A DNA stretch of 53,981 nucleotides. Origin: Paraburkholderia nodosa DSM 21604 (GTDB taxonomy: Bacteria; Pseudomonadota; Gammaproteobacteria; Burkholderiales; Burkholderiaceae). The stretch is from the NCBI RefSeq assembly GCF_000519185.1, contig NZ_JAFA01000011.1, positions 188,429-242,409 on the forward strand, in the 5' to 3' direction. Both the position numbers and the translations under genes were made by a program. Positions within the stretch are counted from its first letter, which is position 1, and every line of letters begins with the position of its first letter. The notes under the pieces were generated by a model. The model saw nothing but the letters and a program-made list of their open reading frames with translations. It had not been told where the DNA came from and did not search any database. Positions 1 through 8,327 of the stretch are shown here, piece after piece.

Positions 1-605
1 ACGAGCGCGCCGCCTTCGATCGACGTGAGGTTCTTGTTGGCGTGGAAGCTGAACGAGACGATGTCGCCGATCGCGCCGATGCGCTTGCCGTTCCAGCTCG
101 AGCCGAACGCCTGTGCGGCGTCCTCGATCACGCGCAGCTTGTGCTGGCGGGCGATCGCGTAGAGCCGGTCCATGTCGACGGGCAAGCCCGAGAGATAGAC
201 CGGGATGATGGCTTTGGTCTTCGGCGTGATGGCGGCTTCGAGCTTGTCGAGGTCGATGTTGCGCGTGACGGGATCGATGTCGGCGAACACCGGCGTCGCC
301 CCGACTTCATAGACCACATTGCTGGTCGCGACCCATGAGGCGGGCGTGGTGATGACTTCGTCGCCGGGACCCACGCCGGCAATGCGCAAACCGACTTCGA
401 GCGTGGCCGTGCCCGAGTTGAAGGTGCGCACGGGACGGCCGCCGCAGTATTCGGAGAGCGCCGCCTCGAACGCCTGGTTCTGCGGGCCGGTCGTGATCCA
501 GCCCGAGCGCAGCACGTCGGCGACGCCCTGGATGGTTTCCTCGTCGATTTCGGGGCGCACGAACGGCAGGAACGGAAGGGTCGACTGCGGGGATGACTGG
601 GTCAT
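1..605 (-). CDS. arnB: UDP-4-amino-4-deoxy-L-arabinose aminotransferase (partial, C-terminus off the left edge)
   Basis: PLP-dependent aminotransferase of the DegT/DnrJ/EryC1/StrS family. It is expected to transaminate UDP-4-ketopentose to UDP-L-Ara4N in the cytoplasm for lipid A modification. The visible ~201 residues begin MTQSSPQSTLPFLPF and contain the family hallmarks SGWITTGP, FNSGTATLE, VIEDAAQAFGSSW and the PLP-lysine motif SFHANKNLTSIEGGA (Lys near residue 191). The ATG at 605 is the natural N-terminus. It follows a small SMR-type gene and arnT on the same strand, which makes ArnB far likelier than another sugar aminotransferase. The gene is cut by the window edge, so its C-terminus and the downstream arn genes are not seen. 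Confidence 0.9.
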   Translation of the reverse strand, partial: MTQSSPQSTLPFLPFVRPEIDEETIQGVADVLRSGWITTGPQNQAFEAALSEYCGGRPVRTFNSGTATLEVGLRIAGVGPGDEVITTPASWVATSNVVYEVGATPVFADIDPVTRNIDLDKLEAAITPKTKAIIPVYLSGLPVDMDRLYAIARQHKLRVIEDAAQAFGSSWNGKRIGAIGDIVSFSFHANKNLTSIEGGAL

Positions 606-677
606 GAGTGCCTTGCTCTTTGTTCGTCAGAAAGTGGGGCCGGGCAGCAGGGCTGCCGCGGCGCATCTTACGAAATG

Positions 678-707
678 CTTATATGGGCGCAATGCGCCGC
701 ACTGCAA
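678..707 (-). promoter_or_regulatory. Candidate internal sigma-70 promoter before arnB
   Basis: On the minus strand a -35-like TTGCAG (702-707) and a -10-like TATAAG (678-683) are separated by 18 bases. The implied start near 671 leaves a ~66-base leader before the arnB ATG at 605. Read by eye only; it would give arnB and genes beyond it their own transcript apart from arnT. Confidence 0.45.
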
Positions 708-748
708 GCGGCCTTGCCACGCGCGCCGGAAGCGCGCGCCGCGGCGCG

Positions 749-1120
749 TTAGCTGCGCGCCAGCACGAACACGCCGATCAGGATGATGCCGATACCCACG
801 AGCCGCTGCACGCTCAGCACCTCGCCGAACAGATACCACGCCGCGAACGCGTTGACCACGTAGCCGAGCGAGAGCATCGGGTAGGCGATCGAGACGTCTA
901 CGCGCGAGAGCCCGACGATCCACACGACCACGCTGAATACGTAGCAGGTGAGGCCGCCGAGAATCGGCACTTGTGTCGCGAGCTTCAGGCCAATGGGCAA
1001 GATGTTCGCACGGCTGAATTCGAAGTGTCCAACGGCATTGACACCCGCTTTCAGCAACAGTTGCGCACACGCGTTGAGGCCGACGCCGGCGAGGATGCAG
1101 ATGAGGGAAATCGGATTCAT
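749..1120 (-). CDS. Small four-helix SMR/EamA-type membrane protein, ArnE/ArnF-like
   Basis: A 123-residue, very hydrophobic protein with four predicted membrane helices. It starts MNPISLICILAGVGLNACAQ and ends in the helix VGIGIILIGVFVLA. Length, the early Asn/Gln-containing first helix and the motif SIAYPMLSLGYV are typical of SMR-like proteins of the ArnE/ArnF type, which flip undecaprenyl-phosphate-L-Ara4N across the inner membrane. Its position between arnT and arnB supports that role. Only one such subunit is seen here; in E. coli ArnE and ArnF act as a pair, so the protein may form a homodimer or have a partner outside the window. No clear Shine-Dalgarno precedes the ATG. A general SMR drug transporter cannot be excluded from sequence alone. 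Confidence 0.8.
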   Translation of the reverse strand: MNPISLICILAGVGLNACAQLLLKAGVNAVGHFEFSRANILPIGLKLATQVPILGGLTCYVFSVVVWIVGLSRVDVSIAYPMLSLGYVVNAFAAWYLFGEVLSVQRLVGIGIILIGVFVLARS

Positions 1121-1158
1121 CGGAAAGGGTGGTTCAACGGGTTATCGGGTTGGGGCGG

Positions 1159-1188
1159 GCGCAGGCCCGCGCCGGCGCGGGCCTGCGC
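1159..1188. repeat. 30-bp perfect palindrome in the arnT-SMR spacer
   Basis: GCGCAGGCCCGCGC, CG, then GCGCGGGCCTGCGC reads identically on both strands. It lies in the 126-base gap between the arnT stop (1247) and the small membrane protein start (1120). There is no T-run on either side, so it is not a classical intrinsic terminator. As RNA it would fold into a very stable hairpin within the operon. Confidence 0.85.
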
Positions 1189-1246
1189 GGCCGGCCCAAT
1201 TATCGCCCATGCGTCAATCGGGGCCAGGAAGGGGGCCAGCAAGCGC

Positions 1247-2938
1247 TCAGGATTGCGGCTTTTCGACGATCACGCGCCGCGCGTCGCGGGCGATCACCTG
1301 CATCGGCAGGCCTTGCGCGGCCAGTTCTTCGTAGCGCTTCACCGGAATCAGCGCGAGCGCATAGCGGTCGGACTTCCAGCGCGCCTCCCAGTCGGCAATG
1401 GTCGGCACCCATTTTTGTGGCTCCTCGGAGATGCCGAAGGCCAGCTCGTCGGTGACCTCGACCATCGTCATCGTATGGCGCACGTAGAAGGGCATGGTGT
1501 GGTCGAGCACGCCCACCGAGTAGAACGGCGTGTCGGGCGGCAGCTTCGCAATGGCGGCGCGCACCGCGGGCGCGAGCGGCGCGCCGGAACTCAGCGTGCC
1601 GAACACGTCGTGGCCCGTGCCCGCAATGGTCGCGAGCAGCAGCCACGCGGTGCCGAGCGCAATCGCCGGCACCCGCGCGCCGGTTTCGGGCGTGCGCTTC
1701 GCGCGGTTCAGGCGCAGGCCGACCATGGTGACGACGAAGGCGACCGCGGCCGCGGCGAACACCCACACCTGGAACGCCCGGTAGAGCGCGTTCGGATTGC
1801 GCGCGTCGCCAAGCCGCGTGAGCACGAACGAAGCCGCCATCAGCACGACGGCGAACAGCGCGTAGCCCGCGAGGTGCCTGTTCCACTGGGCGCGCGTCAT
1901 GACCGGCAGATACATGCCGATGATGAGCGCAATGGGCGGCGCGATGGGCAGGACGTAGGAGACGAGCTTCGAGTGCGAGGCGCTGAAGAACAGGAAAATG
2001 AACACCGTCCACACGAGCATCAGCATGACGGGCGAGAACCCGTTGGGCTGACTCGGCGCGCGCAGCGCATGGCGCACACTCTGCACGCTCACCGAAAGCC
2101 ACGGCAGGAAGCCCACCAGCATGACCGGCACGAAGTAGTAGAACGGGCCGGGGCGGTTCTGCGCGGGCGTGAGGTAGCGCTGGAACTGCTGGACGATGAA
2201 GAAGAAGTTGAAGAACTCCGGGTTGCGCTGCTGCACGAGGATGAACCACGGCGAAACGATCGCGAAGAACACGATCAGGCCGCTCACGAGATAGAGGCGC
2301 TTCCAGAGCGCCCAGTCGCGCGAGACCGCCGTATAGAGCACCAGCACGGCGCCCGGCAGGATCAGGCCGACGAGGCCCTTGGACAGCACCGCCATCGCCA
2401 TGGCGGCCCAGCACACCCACATCCACAGGCGCGCGTGCGTCGTGGGCAGGTTCGGGCGCTGCGCGAGCAGCAGCGCGCACAGCGTGAGCTGCATCCAGAA
2501 CGCGAGGCCCATGTCTAGCGTGTTGAAGTGGCCCATCAGGTTCCAGTACGGCGCGCAGGCGAGCACGACCGCGGCGAAGAAGCCCGTGGCGGCGTTGAAT
2601 ACGCGCGCGCCGGTGAAGCCGATCACCAGTACGCCCGCGAAGCCGGTGAGCGCCGTGTAGAGACGCGCCTGCCACTCGCCGATGCCGAACCACGCGAACG
2701 TGAGCGCGTTCATCCAGGTTTGCAGCGGGGGCTTTTCGAAGTACTTGTAGCCGTTGTAGCGCGGCGTGATCCAGTCGCCGCTCGCGAGCATTTCGCGCGC
2801 CATTTCGGCGTAGCGGCCTTCGTCGCTCGGCAGCAGGTGGCGCCAGCCGAGCGGCAGGAACCAGATCACGGCGAGGGCGAGGATCAGGAGCAGGATCGCG
2901 CTGCGGTTGAGCGGTAGCCTCGATGGCGTATCGTTCAT
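1247..2938 (-). CDS. arnT: Lipid A 4-amino-4-deoxy-L-arabinosyltransferase (GT83/PMT family)
   Basis: Integral inner-membrane glycosyltransferase that moves L-Ara4N from undecaprenyl phosphate to lipid A, lowering negative charge and giving polymyxin resistance. The 563-residue protein is close to E. coli ArnT (about 550). After a first membrane helix (ILLLILALAVIWFLPLGW) comes the conserved periplasmic loop LLPSDEGRYAEMAREML with the acidic Asp-Glu pair, then GDWITPRYNGYKYFEKPPLQTW, both diagnostic of ArnT. About a dozen membrane segments follow, ending in a soluble C-terminal domain. I chose the ATG at 2938 (MNDTPSRLPLN); an upstream in-frame start at 2992 adds 18 residues that do not look conserved. 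It leads the minus-strand arn genes. Confidence 0.93.
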   Translation of the reverse strand: MNDTPSRLPLNRSAILLLILALAVIWFLPLGWRHLLPSDEGRYAEMAREMLASGDWITPRYNGYKYFEKPPLQTWMNALTFAWFGIGEWQARLYTALTGFAGVLVIGFTGARVFNAATGFFAAVVLACAPYWNLMGHFNTLDMGLAFWMQLTLCALLLAQRPNLPTTHARLWMWVCWAAMAMAVLSKGLVGLILPGAVLVLYTAVSRDWALWKRLYLVSGLIVFFAIVSPWFILVQQRNPEFFNFFFIVQQFQRYLTPAQNRPGPFYYFVPVMLVGFLPWLSVSVQSVRHALRAPSQPNGFSPVMLMLVWTVFIFLFFSASHSKLVSYVLPIAPPIALIIGMYLPVMTRAQWNRHLAGYALFAVVLMAASFVLTRLGDARNPNALYRAFQVWVFAAAAVAFVVTMVGLRLNRAKRTPETGARVPAIALGTAWLLLATIAGTGHDVFGTLSSGAPLAPAVRAAIAKLPPDTPFYSVGVLDHTMPFYVRHTMTMVEVTDELAFGISEEPQKWVPTIADWEARWKSDRYALALIPVKRYEELAAQGLPMQVIARDARRVIVEKPQS

Positions 2939-3095
2939 GGGTTTCAGCCTGTTCTTGTTGCAGTCGTTGCGGTCGAGGTGCGGAGCGCGCATTGGCCGCG
3001 CGCGGCATGCGGGCCAGGTCCGGCGCGCGCTTCACACGCGGCGCGCAAGTGTACTACGCCGCTGCGCGGCGACCTGATGGCAAGCTTAAGGCGCG

Positions 3096-3470
3096 TCAGC
3101 TTTCGATCAGAAGCGCGGCCGCCACGCGGCGGCCTTCGGCCATGAGGATGTTGTAGGTGCGGCAGGCGGCCTTGAAGTCCATCGCCTCGACGCCGATACG
3201 CTTCGCGGCGAGCGCCGCAGTCAGGCGCGGATGCGGGAAGCGCAGCCGCTCTCCGCTGCCGAAGACGACCACTTCGGGGTTCAGCGGGAGAAGCATCTCG
3301 AAGAGTTCGGGCGTGAGGGCGTCGAACGCCTGCACCGGCCAGGGGGTGACCGGCGATTGGGGCATCACGATGATGCTGCCCGTATGGCGTTCGAGGTTCA
3401 CTTCGACATAGTCGGCGCCGTAACCGGTCACGGTGTTCAGCGCGGCGCTGGAGTCCTGGTGTAGTTTCAA
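3096..3470 (-). CDS. Mth938-like domain-containing protein (DUF498 family)
   Basis: A 124-residue cytoplasmic protein of the Mth938/DUF498 fold. Motifs seen are GYGADYVEVN, GSIIVMPQSPVTPWPV, PEVVVFGSGERLRFPHPRL, IGVEAMDFKAACRTYNILMAEGRRVAAALLIE; the pattern VVFGSG...FKAACRTYNIL is the family signature. The function is not established in bacteria; some relatives are mitochondrial complex I assembly factors, which is not evidence for a role here. The start is uncertain. TTG at 3470 (KLHQDSSAALN) fits the domain boundary; the frame stays open to another TTG at 3626, which would add 52 Arg/Ala-rich residues. It is divergent from the aminotransferase gene. Confidence 0.85.
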   Translation of the reverse strand: MKLHQDSSAALNTVTGYGADYVEVNLERHTGSIIVMPQSPVTPWPVQAFDALTPELFEMLLPLNPEVVVFGSGERLRFPHPRLTAALAAKRIGVEAMDFKAACRTYNILMAEGRRVAAALLIES

Positions 3471-4004
3471 AACGGGGTTCCGGGGTAAGGGCAGGTCGGG
3501 TGCGCAAGCGAGGGGGCGCATATCCTGTGCCGACGCCGGACTCGGCGCGAACGGCTTTGCAGCCCGCCTTGTCACCCGCTTCGCGACCCGCCTCCTGGCC
3601 GATTGCGCATTGCGGAAGTTGGTCAAAATCCGCTAAATTATAGCTTTTTAGCCGCCGCTGCGGCGGCGCCCGCGGGTAGACCGCGCCGGCAGGCCGCTAC
3701 GTGCGCCATCCGCGCATCGGGCGAGGGCAGCCACAAGCTGCCGGGGCGGTATTGGGGGTGGTCGGGTTGGCCAGCGCACGCTTTGTTCCGAAGCGTCGTG
3801 TGCACTCCGCACTCCCCTCGCAATCGTGCACGGCTTTTGTCCCGCAGGGGGCTCCCTCCGGCTCCCTTGCCTGTCTTGTCCGCCAAGGCGCCATCCGCCG
3901 GCCGGCCAACGGCATTTCAGCCTGTTCCAGCCCTTTTACCGCGTCTGACTCGCCTCTGACGCCCTGACTGATTCTCTGACCGCTTCTCTGACCGATAGCC
4001 CGCC
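3471..4004. other. Divergent intergenic region between the Mth938-like gene and the aminotransferase gene
   Basis: About 530 bases without a convincing gene. A perfect TATAAT lies on the minus strand at 3637-3642, pointing toward the Mth938-like gene, but I see no good -35. On the plus strand a weak TTGCGG (3610-3615) and TAAATT (3634-3639) pair is possible. A G+C hairpin (GCCGCCG / CGGCGGC) lies near 3651-3667. Just before the aminotransferase start is a cluster of CTGAC repeats. Translations of this stretch are low-complexity and unconvincing. Confidence 0.6.
3945..3992. repeat. Five CTGAC direct repeats upstream of the aminotransferase start
   Basis: CTGAC occurs at 3945-3949, 3956-3960, 3964-3968, 3976-3980 and 3988-3992. 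The last two lie inside an exact 11-base repeat, TTCTCTGACCG (3972-3982 and 3984-3994), with a 12-base period. The repeats end ten bases before the GTG start, in the place where a Shine-Dalgarno would be expected and is absent. Confidence 0.75.
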
Positions 4005-5243
4005 GTGAAACCGATTCTCAAATCCAACAAGCTGCAGAACGTTTGCTACGACATCCGCGGGCCGGTGCTCGAGCACGCGAAGCGCCTCGAAGAAGAAGGC
4101 CATCGCATCATCAAGCTGAACATCGGCAATCTCGCGCCGTTCGGTTTCGACGCGCCCGACGAGGTCATTCAGGACATGATCCTGAACCTGCCGGGCTCCT
4201 CGGGGTATTCGGATTCGAAAGGCGTGTTCGCCGCGCGCAAGGCGATCATGCATTACGCGCAGCAAAAGGGCGTCAAGGGCGTCGAGCTGGACGACATCTA
4301 CATCGGCAACGGCGCGTCCGAACTGATCGTCATGGCCATGCAGGCGCTCCTGAACGACGGCGACGAAGTGCTGCTGCCCGCGCCCGACTATCCGCTGTGG
4401 ACGGCGGCGGTGAGCCTCTCGGGCGGCACGCCCGTGCACTACATCTGCGACGAGTCGAACGCGTGGATGCCGGACCTCGACGACATCCGCTCGAAGATCA
4501 CGCCGAACACGCGCGCGATCGTCGTCATCAACCCGAACAACCCGACCGGCGCGCTCTATTCGGACGACCTGCTGCGCGGGCTCGTGGCGATCGCGCGCGA
4601 GCACGGCCTGATCCTGTTCGCCGACGAGGTCTACGACAAGATCATCTACGACGACAAGACGCACACGGCGCTCGGCTCGCTCTCGGAAGACGTGATCACC
4701 GTCACGCTCAACAGCCTTTCGAAGAGCTATCGCGCGTGCGGCTACCGCGCGGGCTGGATGTTTCTCTCGGGCATGACGGGGGAAAACCGCCGCCGCTCGA
4801 AGGACTACACGGAAGGGCTCGGCATTCTCGCCTCGATGCGCTTGTGCGCGAACGTGCCGGGCCAGTACGCGATCCAGACGGCGCTGGGCGGCTACCAGAG
4901 CATCAACGAGCTGATCCACCCGGGCGGGCGCCTGTATCGCCAGCGCGAACTCGCATACAACATGCTCACGGCCATTCCGGGCGTGACCTGCGTGAAGCCG
5001 GAGGCGGCGCTGTACATGTTCCCGCGCCTCGACCCGAAGCTCTATCCGATCGAGAACGACCAGCAGTTCATCCTCGATCTGCTCCTGCAGGAGCGCGTGC
5101 TGCTCGTGCAGGGCACGGGCTTCAACTGGAAGCAGCCGGACCACTTCCGCGTGGTGTTCCTGCCGAACGTCGACGACCTGACCGATTCGATCAACCGCAT
5201 CGCGCGCTTCCTCGACGGTTATCGGCAGCGGCACGGCACCTGA
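4005..5243 (+). CDS. alaA: Pyridoxal-phosphate aminotransferase, AlaA/YfbQ type (glutamate-pyruvate aminotransferase)
   Basis: Class I/II fold-type I aminotransferase, 412 residues, likely interconverting pyruvate/glutamate with alanine/2-oxoglutarate. It opens MKPILKSNKLQNVCYDIRGP and contains LNIGNLAPFGFDAP, the motif NPNNPTG (176-182), Asp207 in ADEVY, and the PLP lysine in SLSK (Lys240). These match E. coli AlaA closely. The start is GTG at 4005, without a Shine-Dalgarno; upstream sequence does not continue the family N-terminus. It is followed after 49 bases by hom and then thrC on the same strand, suggesting an amino-acid operon. The exact substrate (alanine versus a broader range) is inferred. 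Confidence 0.9.
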   Translation: MKPILKSNKLQNVCYDIRGPVLEHAKRLEEEGHRIIKLNIGNLAPFGFDAPDEVIQDMILNLPGSSGYSDSKGVFAARKAIMHYAQQKGVKGVELDDIYIGNGASELIVMAMQALLNDGDEVLLPAPDYPLWTAAVSLSGGTPVHYICDESNAWMPDLDDIRSKITPNTRAIVVINPNNPTGALYSDDLLRGLVAIAREHGLILFADEVYDKIIYDDKTHTALGSLSEDVITVTLNSLSKSYRACGYRAGWMFLSGMTGENRRRSKDYTEGLGILASMRLCANVPGQYAIQTALGGYQSINELIHPGGRLYRQRELAYNMLTAIPGVTCVKPEAALYMFPRLDPKLYPIENDQQFILDLLLQERVLLVQGTGFNWKQPDHFRVVFLPNVDDLTDSINRIARFLDGYRQRHGT

Positions 5244-5292
5244 GCCAGTCACACGCATTCCCTTTTCAAACACTTGGACGAACACACGCTGC

Positions 5293-6624
5293 ATGGATCC
5301 GATCAAAGTAGGTCTCTTGGGCTTCGGCACGGTGGGCAGCGGCACCTTCACGGTACTGCGCCGCAACCAGGAAGAAATCAAACGCCGCGCGGGCCGCGGC
5401 ATCGAGGTGGCGCGCATTGCCGTGCGCAACCCGGCCAAGGCCACGGTGGCGCTCGGCAGTGAAGCCGGCAGCGTCGAGCTGACGACCGACTTCAATGCCG
5501 TGGTCGACGATCCTTCGATTTCGATCGTCGCCGAAATGATCGGCGGCACGACGCTCGCCAAGGATCTCGTGCTGCGCGCCATTGCCAGCGGCAAGCATGT
5601 CGTCACGGCGAACAAGGCGCTGCTGGCGGTGCACGGCACCGAGATCTTCGAAGCGGCGCGCGCCAAGGGCGTGATGGTCGCGTTCGAGGCGGCGGTGGCG
5701 GGCGGCATCCCCATCATCAAGGCGCTGCGCGAAGGCCTCACGGCCAACCGCATCCAGTACATCGCCGGCATCATCAACGGCACGACGAACTACATCCTCT
5801 CGGAAATGCGGGAGCGCGGGCTCGACTTCGCGACCGCATTGAAAGCCGCGCAGGAACTGGGCTACGCCGAAGCCGATCCGACCTTCGACATCGAAGGCGT
5901 GGACGCCGCGCACAAGGCCACGATCATGAGCGCGATCGCGTTCGGCGTGCCCGTGCAGTTCGACAAGGCCTACGTGGAAGGCATCAGCAAGCTCGACGCC
6001 ATCGACATCAAGTACGCGGAAGAACTGGGCTATCGCATCAAGCTGCTCGGCATCGCGCGCCGCACCGATCGCGGCATCGAGCTGCGCACGCATCCCACGC
6101 TGATTCCGGCCAAGCGCCTGCTCGCCAACGTGGAAGGCGCAATGAACGCCGTGGTCGTACACGGGGACGCCGTGGGCACGACGCTGTACTACGGCAAGGG
6201 CGCGGGCGCCGAGCCAACGGCATCCGCCGTGGTGGCCGATCTCGTCGATGTGACGCGCCTGCACACGGCCGACCCCGAGCACCGCGTGCCGCATCTGGCG
6301 TTCCAGCCGGACAGCCTCTCGAACACGCCGATCCTGCCGATCGACGAAGTCACGAGCGGCTACTACCTGCGCCTGCGGGTGGCGGACCAGACCGGCGTGA
6401 TGGCGGCCATCACGCGCATTCTGGCGGACAGCGGCATCTCGATCGACGCGCTGCTGCAAAAGGAAGCCGAGCAGGTCGACGCGCAAGGCAAGGCGGAAAC
6501 CGACATCATCCTGATCACGCACGAGACGCTCGAGAAGAACGTCAACGCGGCGATCGCGCAGATCGAAAAGCTCGCGACGGTGAAGTCGCAGGTCACGAAG
6601 CTGCGTATGGAAGGACTGAACTAA
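5293..6624 (+). CDS. hom: Homoserine dehydrogenase
   Basis: NAD(P)-dependent reduction of aspartate semialdehyde to homoserine, the branch point to threonine and methionine. The 443-residue protein has the Rossmann motif LLGFGTVGSGTF near residues 8-18, the substrate-binding signature GIINGTTNYILSEM and GYAEADPTFDIEGVDAAHK with catalytic acidic and Lys residues. A C-terminal ACT domain from about residue 357 (LRLRVADQTGVMAAITRIL) is where threonine feedback normally acts. It is a stand-alone Hom, not fused to aspartokinase. thrC starts 10 bases downstream, so the two are surely cotranscribed. Confidence 0.97.
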   Translation: MDPIKVGLLGFGTVGSGTFTVLRRNQEEIKRRAGRGIEVARIAVRNPAKATVALGSEAGSVELTTDFNAVVDDPSISIVAEMIGGTTLAKDLVLRAIASGKHVVTANKALLAVHGTEIFEAARAKGVMVAFEAAVAGGIPIIKALREGLTANRIQYIAGIINGTTNYILSEMRERGLDFATALKAAQELGYAEADPTFDIEGVDAAHKATIMSAIAFGVPVQFDKAYVEGISKLDAIDIKYAEELGYRIKLLGIARRTDRGIELRTHPTLIPAKRLLANVEGAMNAVVVHGDAVGTTLYYGKGAGAEPTASAVVADLVDVTRLHTADPEHRVPHLAFQPDSLSNTPILPIDEVTSGYYLRLRVADQTGVMAAITRILADSGISIDALLQKEAEQVDAQGKAETDIILITHETLEKNVNAAIAQIEKLATVKSQVTKLRMEGLN

Positions 6625-6634
6625 GGCAAGGGCT

Positions 6635-8086
6635 ATGAATTACGTATCTACGCGCGGCGCGGGCGCCGGCGAGCATCATTCGTTTTCCGACATCCTGCTG
6701 GGCGGCCTCGCGCGCGACGGCGGCCTGTATCTGCCGGCCGACTATCCGCGGATCAGCAAGGAAGAACTGGCGCGCTGGCGCGGCCTGTCGTACGCGGATC
6801 TCGCGTTCGAGATCCTCTCGAAGTTCGCCGGCGACATTCCGGCCGAGGACCTGCGTGACATCACGCGCCGCACCTACACGGGCGAGACGTACCGCAACGT
6901 GCGCCATGGCGAAGACGCGAGCAAGATCACGCCGCTCACCACGCTCGGCGAGGAAAACGGCGCGCAGCTTTCGCTGCTCGAACTCTCGAACGGTCCGACG
7001 CTCGCGTTCAAGGACATGGCGATGCAGCTGCTCGGCAACCTGTTCGAGTACGCGCTCGCGAAGGCCGGCCAGGAGCTGAACATTCTCGGCGCGACGTCGG
7101 GCGACACCGGCAGCGCGGCTGAATACGCCATGCGCGGCAAGAAGGGCGTGCGCGTGTTCATGCTTTCGCCGCACAAGAAGATGAGCGCGTTCCAGACGGC
7201 GCAGATGTTCAGCCTGCAGGACCCGAACATCTTCAACCTGGCCGTGGAAGGCGTGTTCGACGACTGCCAGGACATCGTCAAGGCGGTTTCGAACGACCAC
7301 GCGTTCAAGGCGCAGCAGAAGATCGGCACGGTCAACTCGATCAACTGGGCGCGTGTCGTGGCCCAGGTCGTGTACTACTTCGCCGGCTACTTCGCGGCGA
7401 CGACGTCGAACGACGAGCGTGTCTCGTTCACGGTGCCCTCGGGCAACTTCGGCAACGTGTGCGCGGGCCATATCGCGCGCATGATGGGCCTGCCAATCGA
7501 AAAGCTCGTGGTCGCGACCAACGAGAACGACGTGCTCGACGAGTTCTTCCGCACCGGCATTTATCGCGTGCGCGGCTCGGCCGAGACGTATCACACGACG
7601 AGCCCGAGCATGGACATCTCGAAGGCGTCGAACTTCGAGCGCTTCGTGTACGACCTGCTTGGCCGCGATCCGGCGCGCGTGACGCAGCTGTTCCGCGACG
7701 TCGAGGAGAAGGGCGGTTTCGATCTCGTGGCGAGCGGCGACTTCGTGCGCGTGAAGCAGTTCGGCTTCGTTTCGGGCCGCAGCAGCCACGACGACCGCAT
7801 CGCCACGATTCGCGACATCTACTCGCGCTACAAGACGATGATCGATACCCATACGGCCGACGGCGTGAAGGTCGCCCGCGAACACCTGCAGCCGGGTGTG
7901 CCGATGATCGTGCTCGAAACCGCGCAGCCGGTGAAGTTCGGCGAGACGATTCGCGAAGCGCTGGACCGTGAGCCGGAGCGTCCGGCGGCGTTCGAAGGCC
8001 TCGAGGCGCTGCCGCAGCGCTTCGAAGTCGTGCCTGCCGACGCCCAGCGCGTGAAGGACTATATCGCCGCTCACACGGCGGACTGA
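6635..8086 (+). CDS. thrC: Threonine synthase
   Basis: PLP enzyme converting O-phosphohomoserine to threonine; 483 residues, the longer class II form. It has the N-terminal motif MNYVSTRGAG, the PLP-lysine segment LSNGPTLAFKDMAMQ (Lys126), the phosphate-binding GATSGDTGSAAEYAMRGKKGV and VPSGNFGNVCAGHIA. It follows hom by 10 bases. No thrB is between them; in this lineage a homoserine kinase is usually encoded elsewhere. Confidence 0.97.
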   Translation: MNYVSTRGAGAGEHHSFSDILLGGLARDGGLYLPADYPRISKEELARWRGLSYADLAFEILSKFAGDIPAEDLRDITRRTYTGETYRNVRHGEDASKITPLTTLGEENGAQLSLLELSNGPTLAFKDMAMQLLGNLFEYALAKAGQELNILGATSGDTGSAAEYAMRGKKGVRVFMLSPHKKMSAFQTAQMFSLQDPNIFNLAVEGVFDDCQDIVKAVSNDHAFKAQQKIGTVNSINWARVVAQVVYYFAGYFAATTSNDERVSFTVPSGNFGNVCAGHIARMMGLPIEKLVVATNENDVLDEFFRTGIYRVRGSAETYHTTSPSMDISKASNFERFVYDLLGRDPARVTQLFRDVEEKGGFDLVASGDFVRVKQFGFVSGRSSHDDRIATIRDIYSRYKTMIDTHTADGVKVAREHLQPGVPMIVLETAQPVKFGETIREALDREPERPAAFEGLEALPQRFEVVPADAQRVKDYIAAHTAD

Positions 8087-8087
8087 T

Positions 8088-8130
8088 CGACGCGGCCGGG
8101 GCCGGATCGGCTCGCGGTCCCGGCGCGTCG
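8088..8130 (+). terminator. Possible hairpin just after thrC
   Basis: CGACGCGGCCGGG (8088-8100) can pair with CCCGGCGCGTCG (8119-8130) with one bulged base and an 18-base loop, starting one base after the thrC stop. No T-run follows, so it may be a 3'-end stabilising stem or part of a factor-dependent end rather than an intrinsic terminator. Confidence 0.3.
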
Positions 8131-8266
8131 ACATCGCTTCGGGTCTTACGCGGCGTCGGATCGCCCGAATCCGCCCGCGGCACCACGCCAGCCGATCCTG
8201 CGCACCCGCACGGATTGCGCGCCAGGGATATCCACGGCATCAGGCGCAGCGCGCCGGTCGCGCCGC

Positions 8267-8272
8267 TACAAT
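8267..8272 (+). promoter_or_regulatory. Candidate -10 element for moeA
   Basis: TACAAT lies in the 241-base thrC-moeA gap, about 55 bases before the moeA ATG at 8328. The -35 region is GC-rich and poor. This would let the molybdopterin genes be transcribed apart from hom-thrC. The rest of the gap shows nothing further. Confidence 0.4.
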
Positions 8273-8327
8273 AACGACAGACCAACCGCTGCTGGCGGCC
8301 CCGCCGCCCAAGTCCGAGACGACCTCG

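Noticed and set aside
608..2518. Long open frame of about 636 codons on the plus strand
   Set aside because: It lies antisense to arnT and the small membrane protein gene; its translation is a charged, repeat-poor Arg/His-rich string typical of high-GC antisense frames.
3936..5783. Long minus-strand frame of about 615 codons
   Set aside because: Fully antisense to the aminotransferase and hom genes, with no domain pattern; a third-codon-position G+C shadow.
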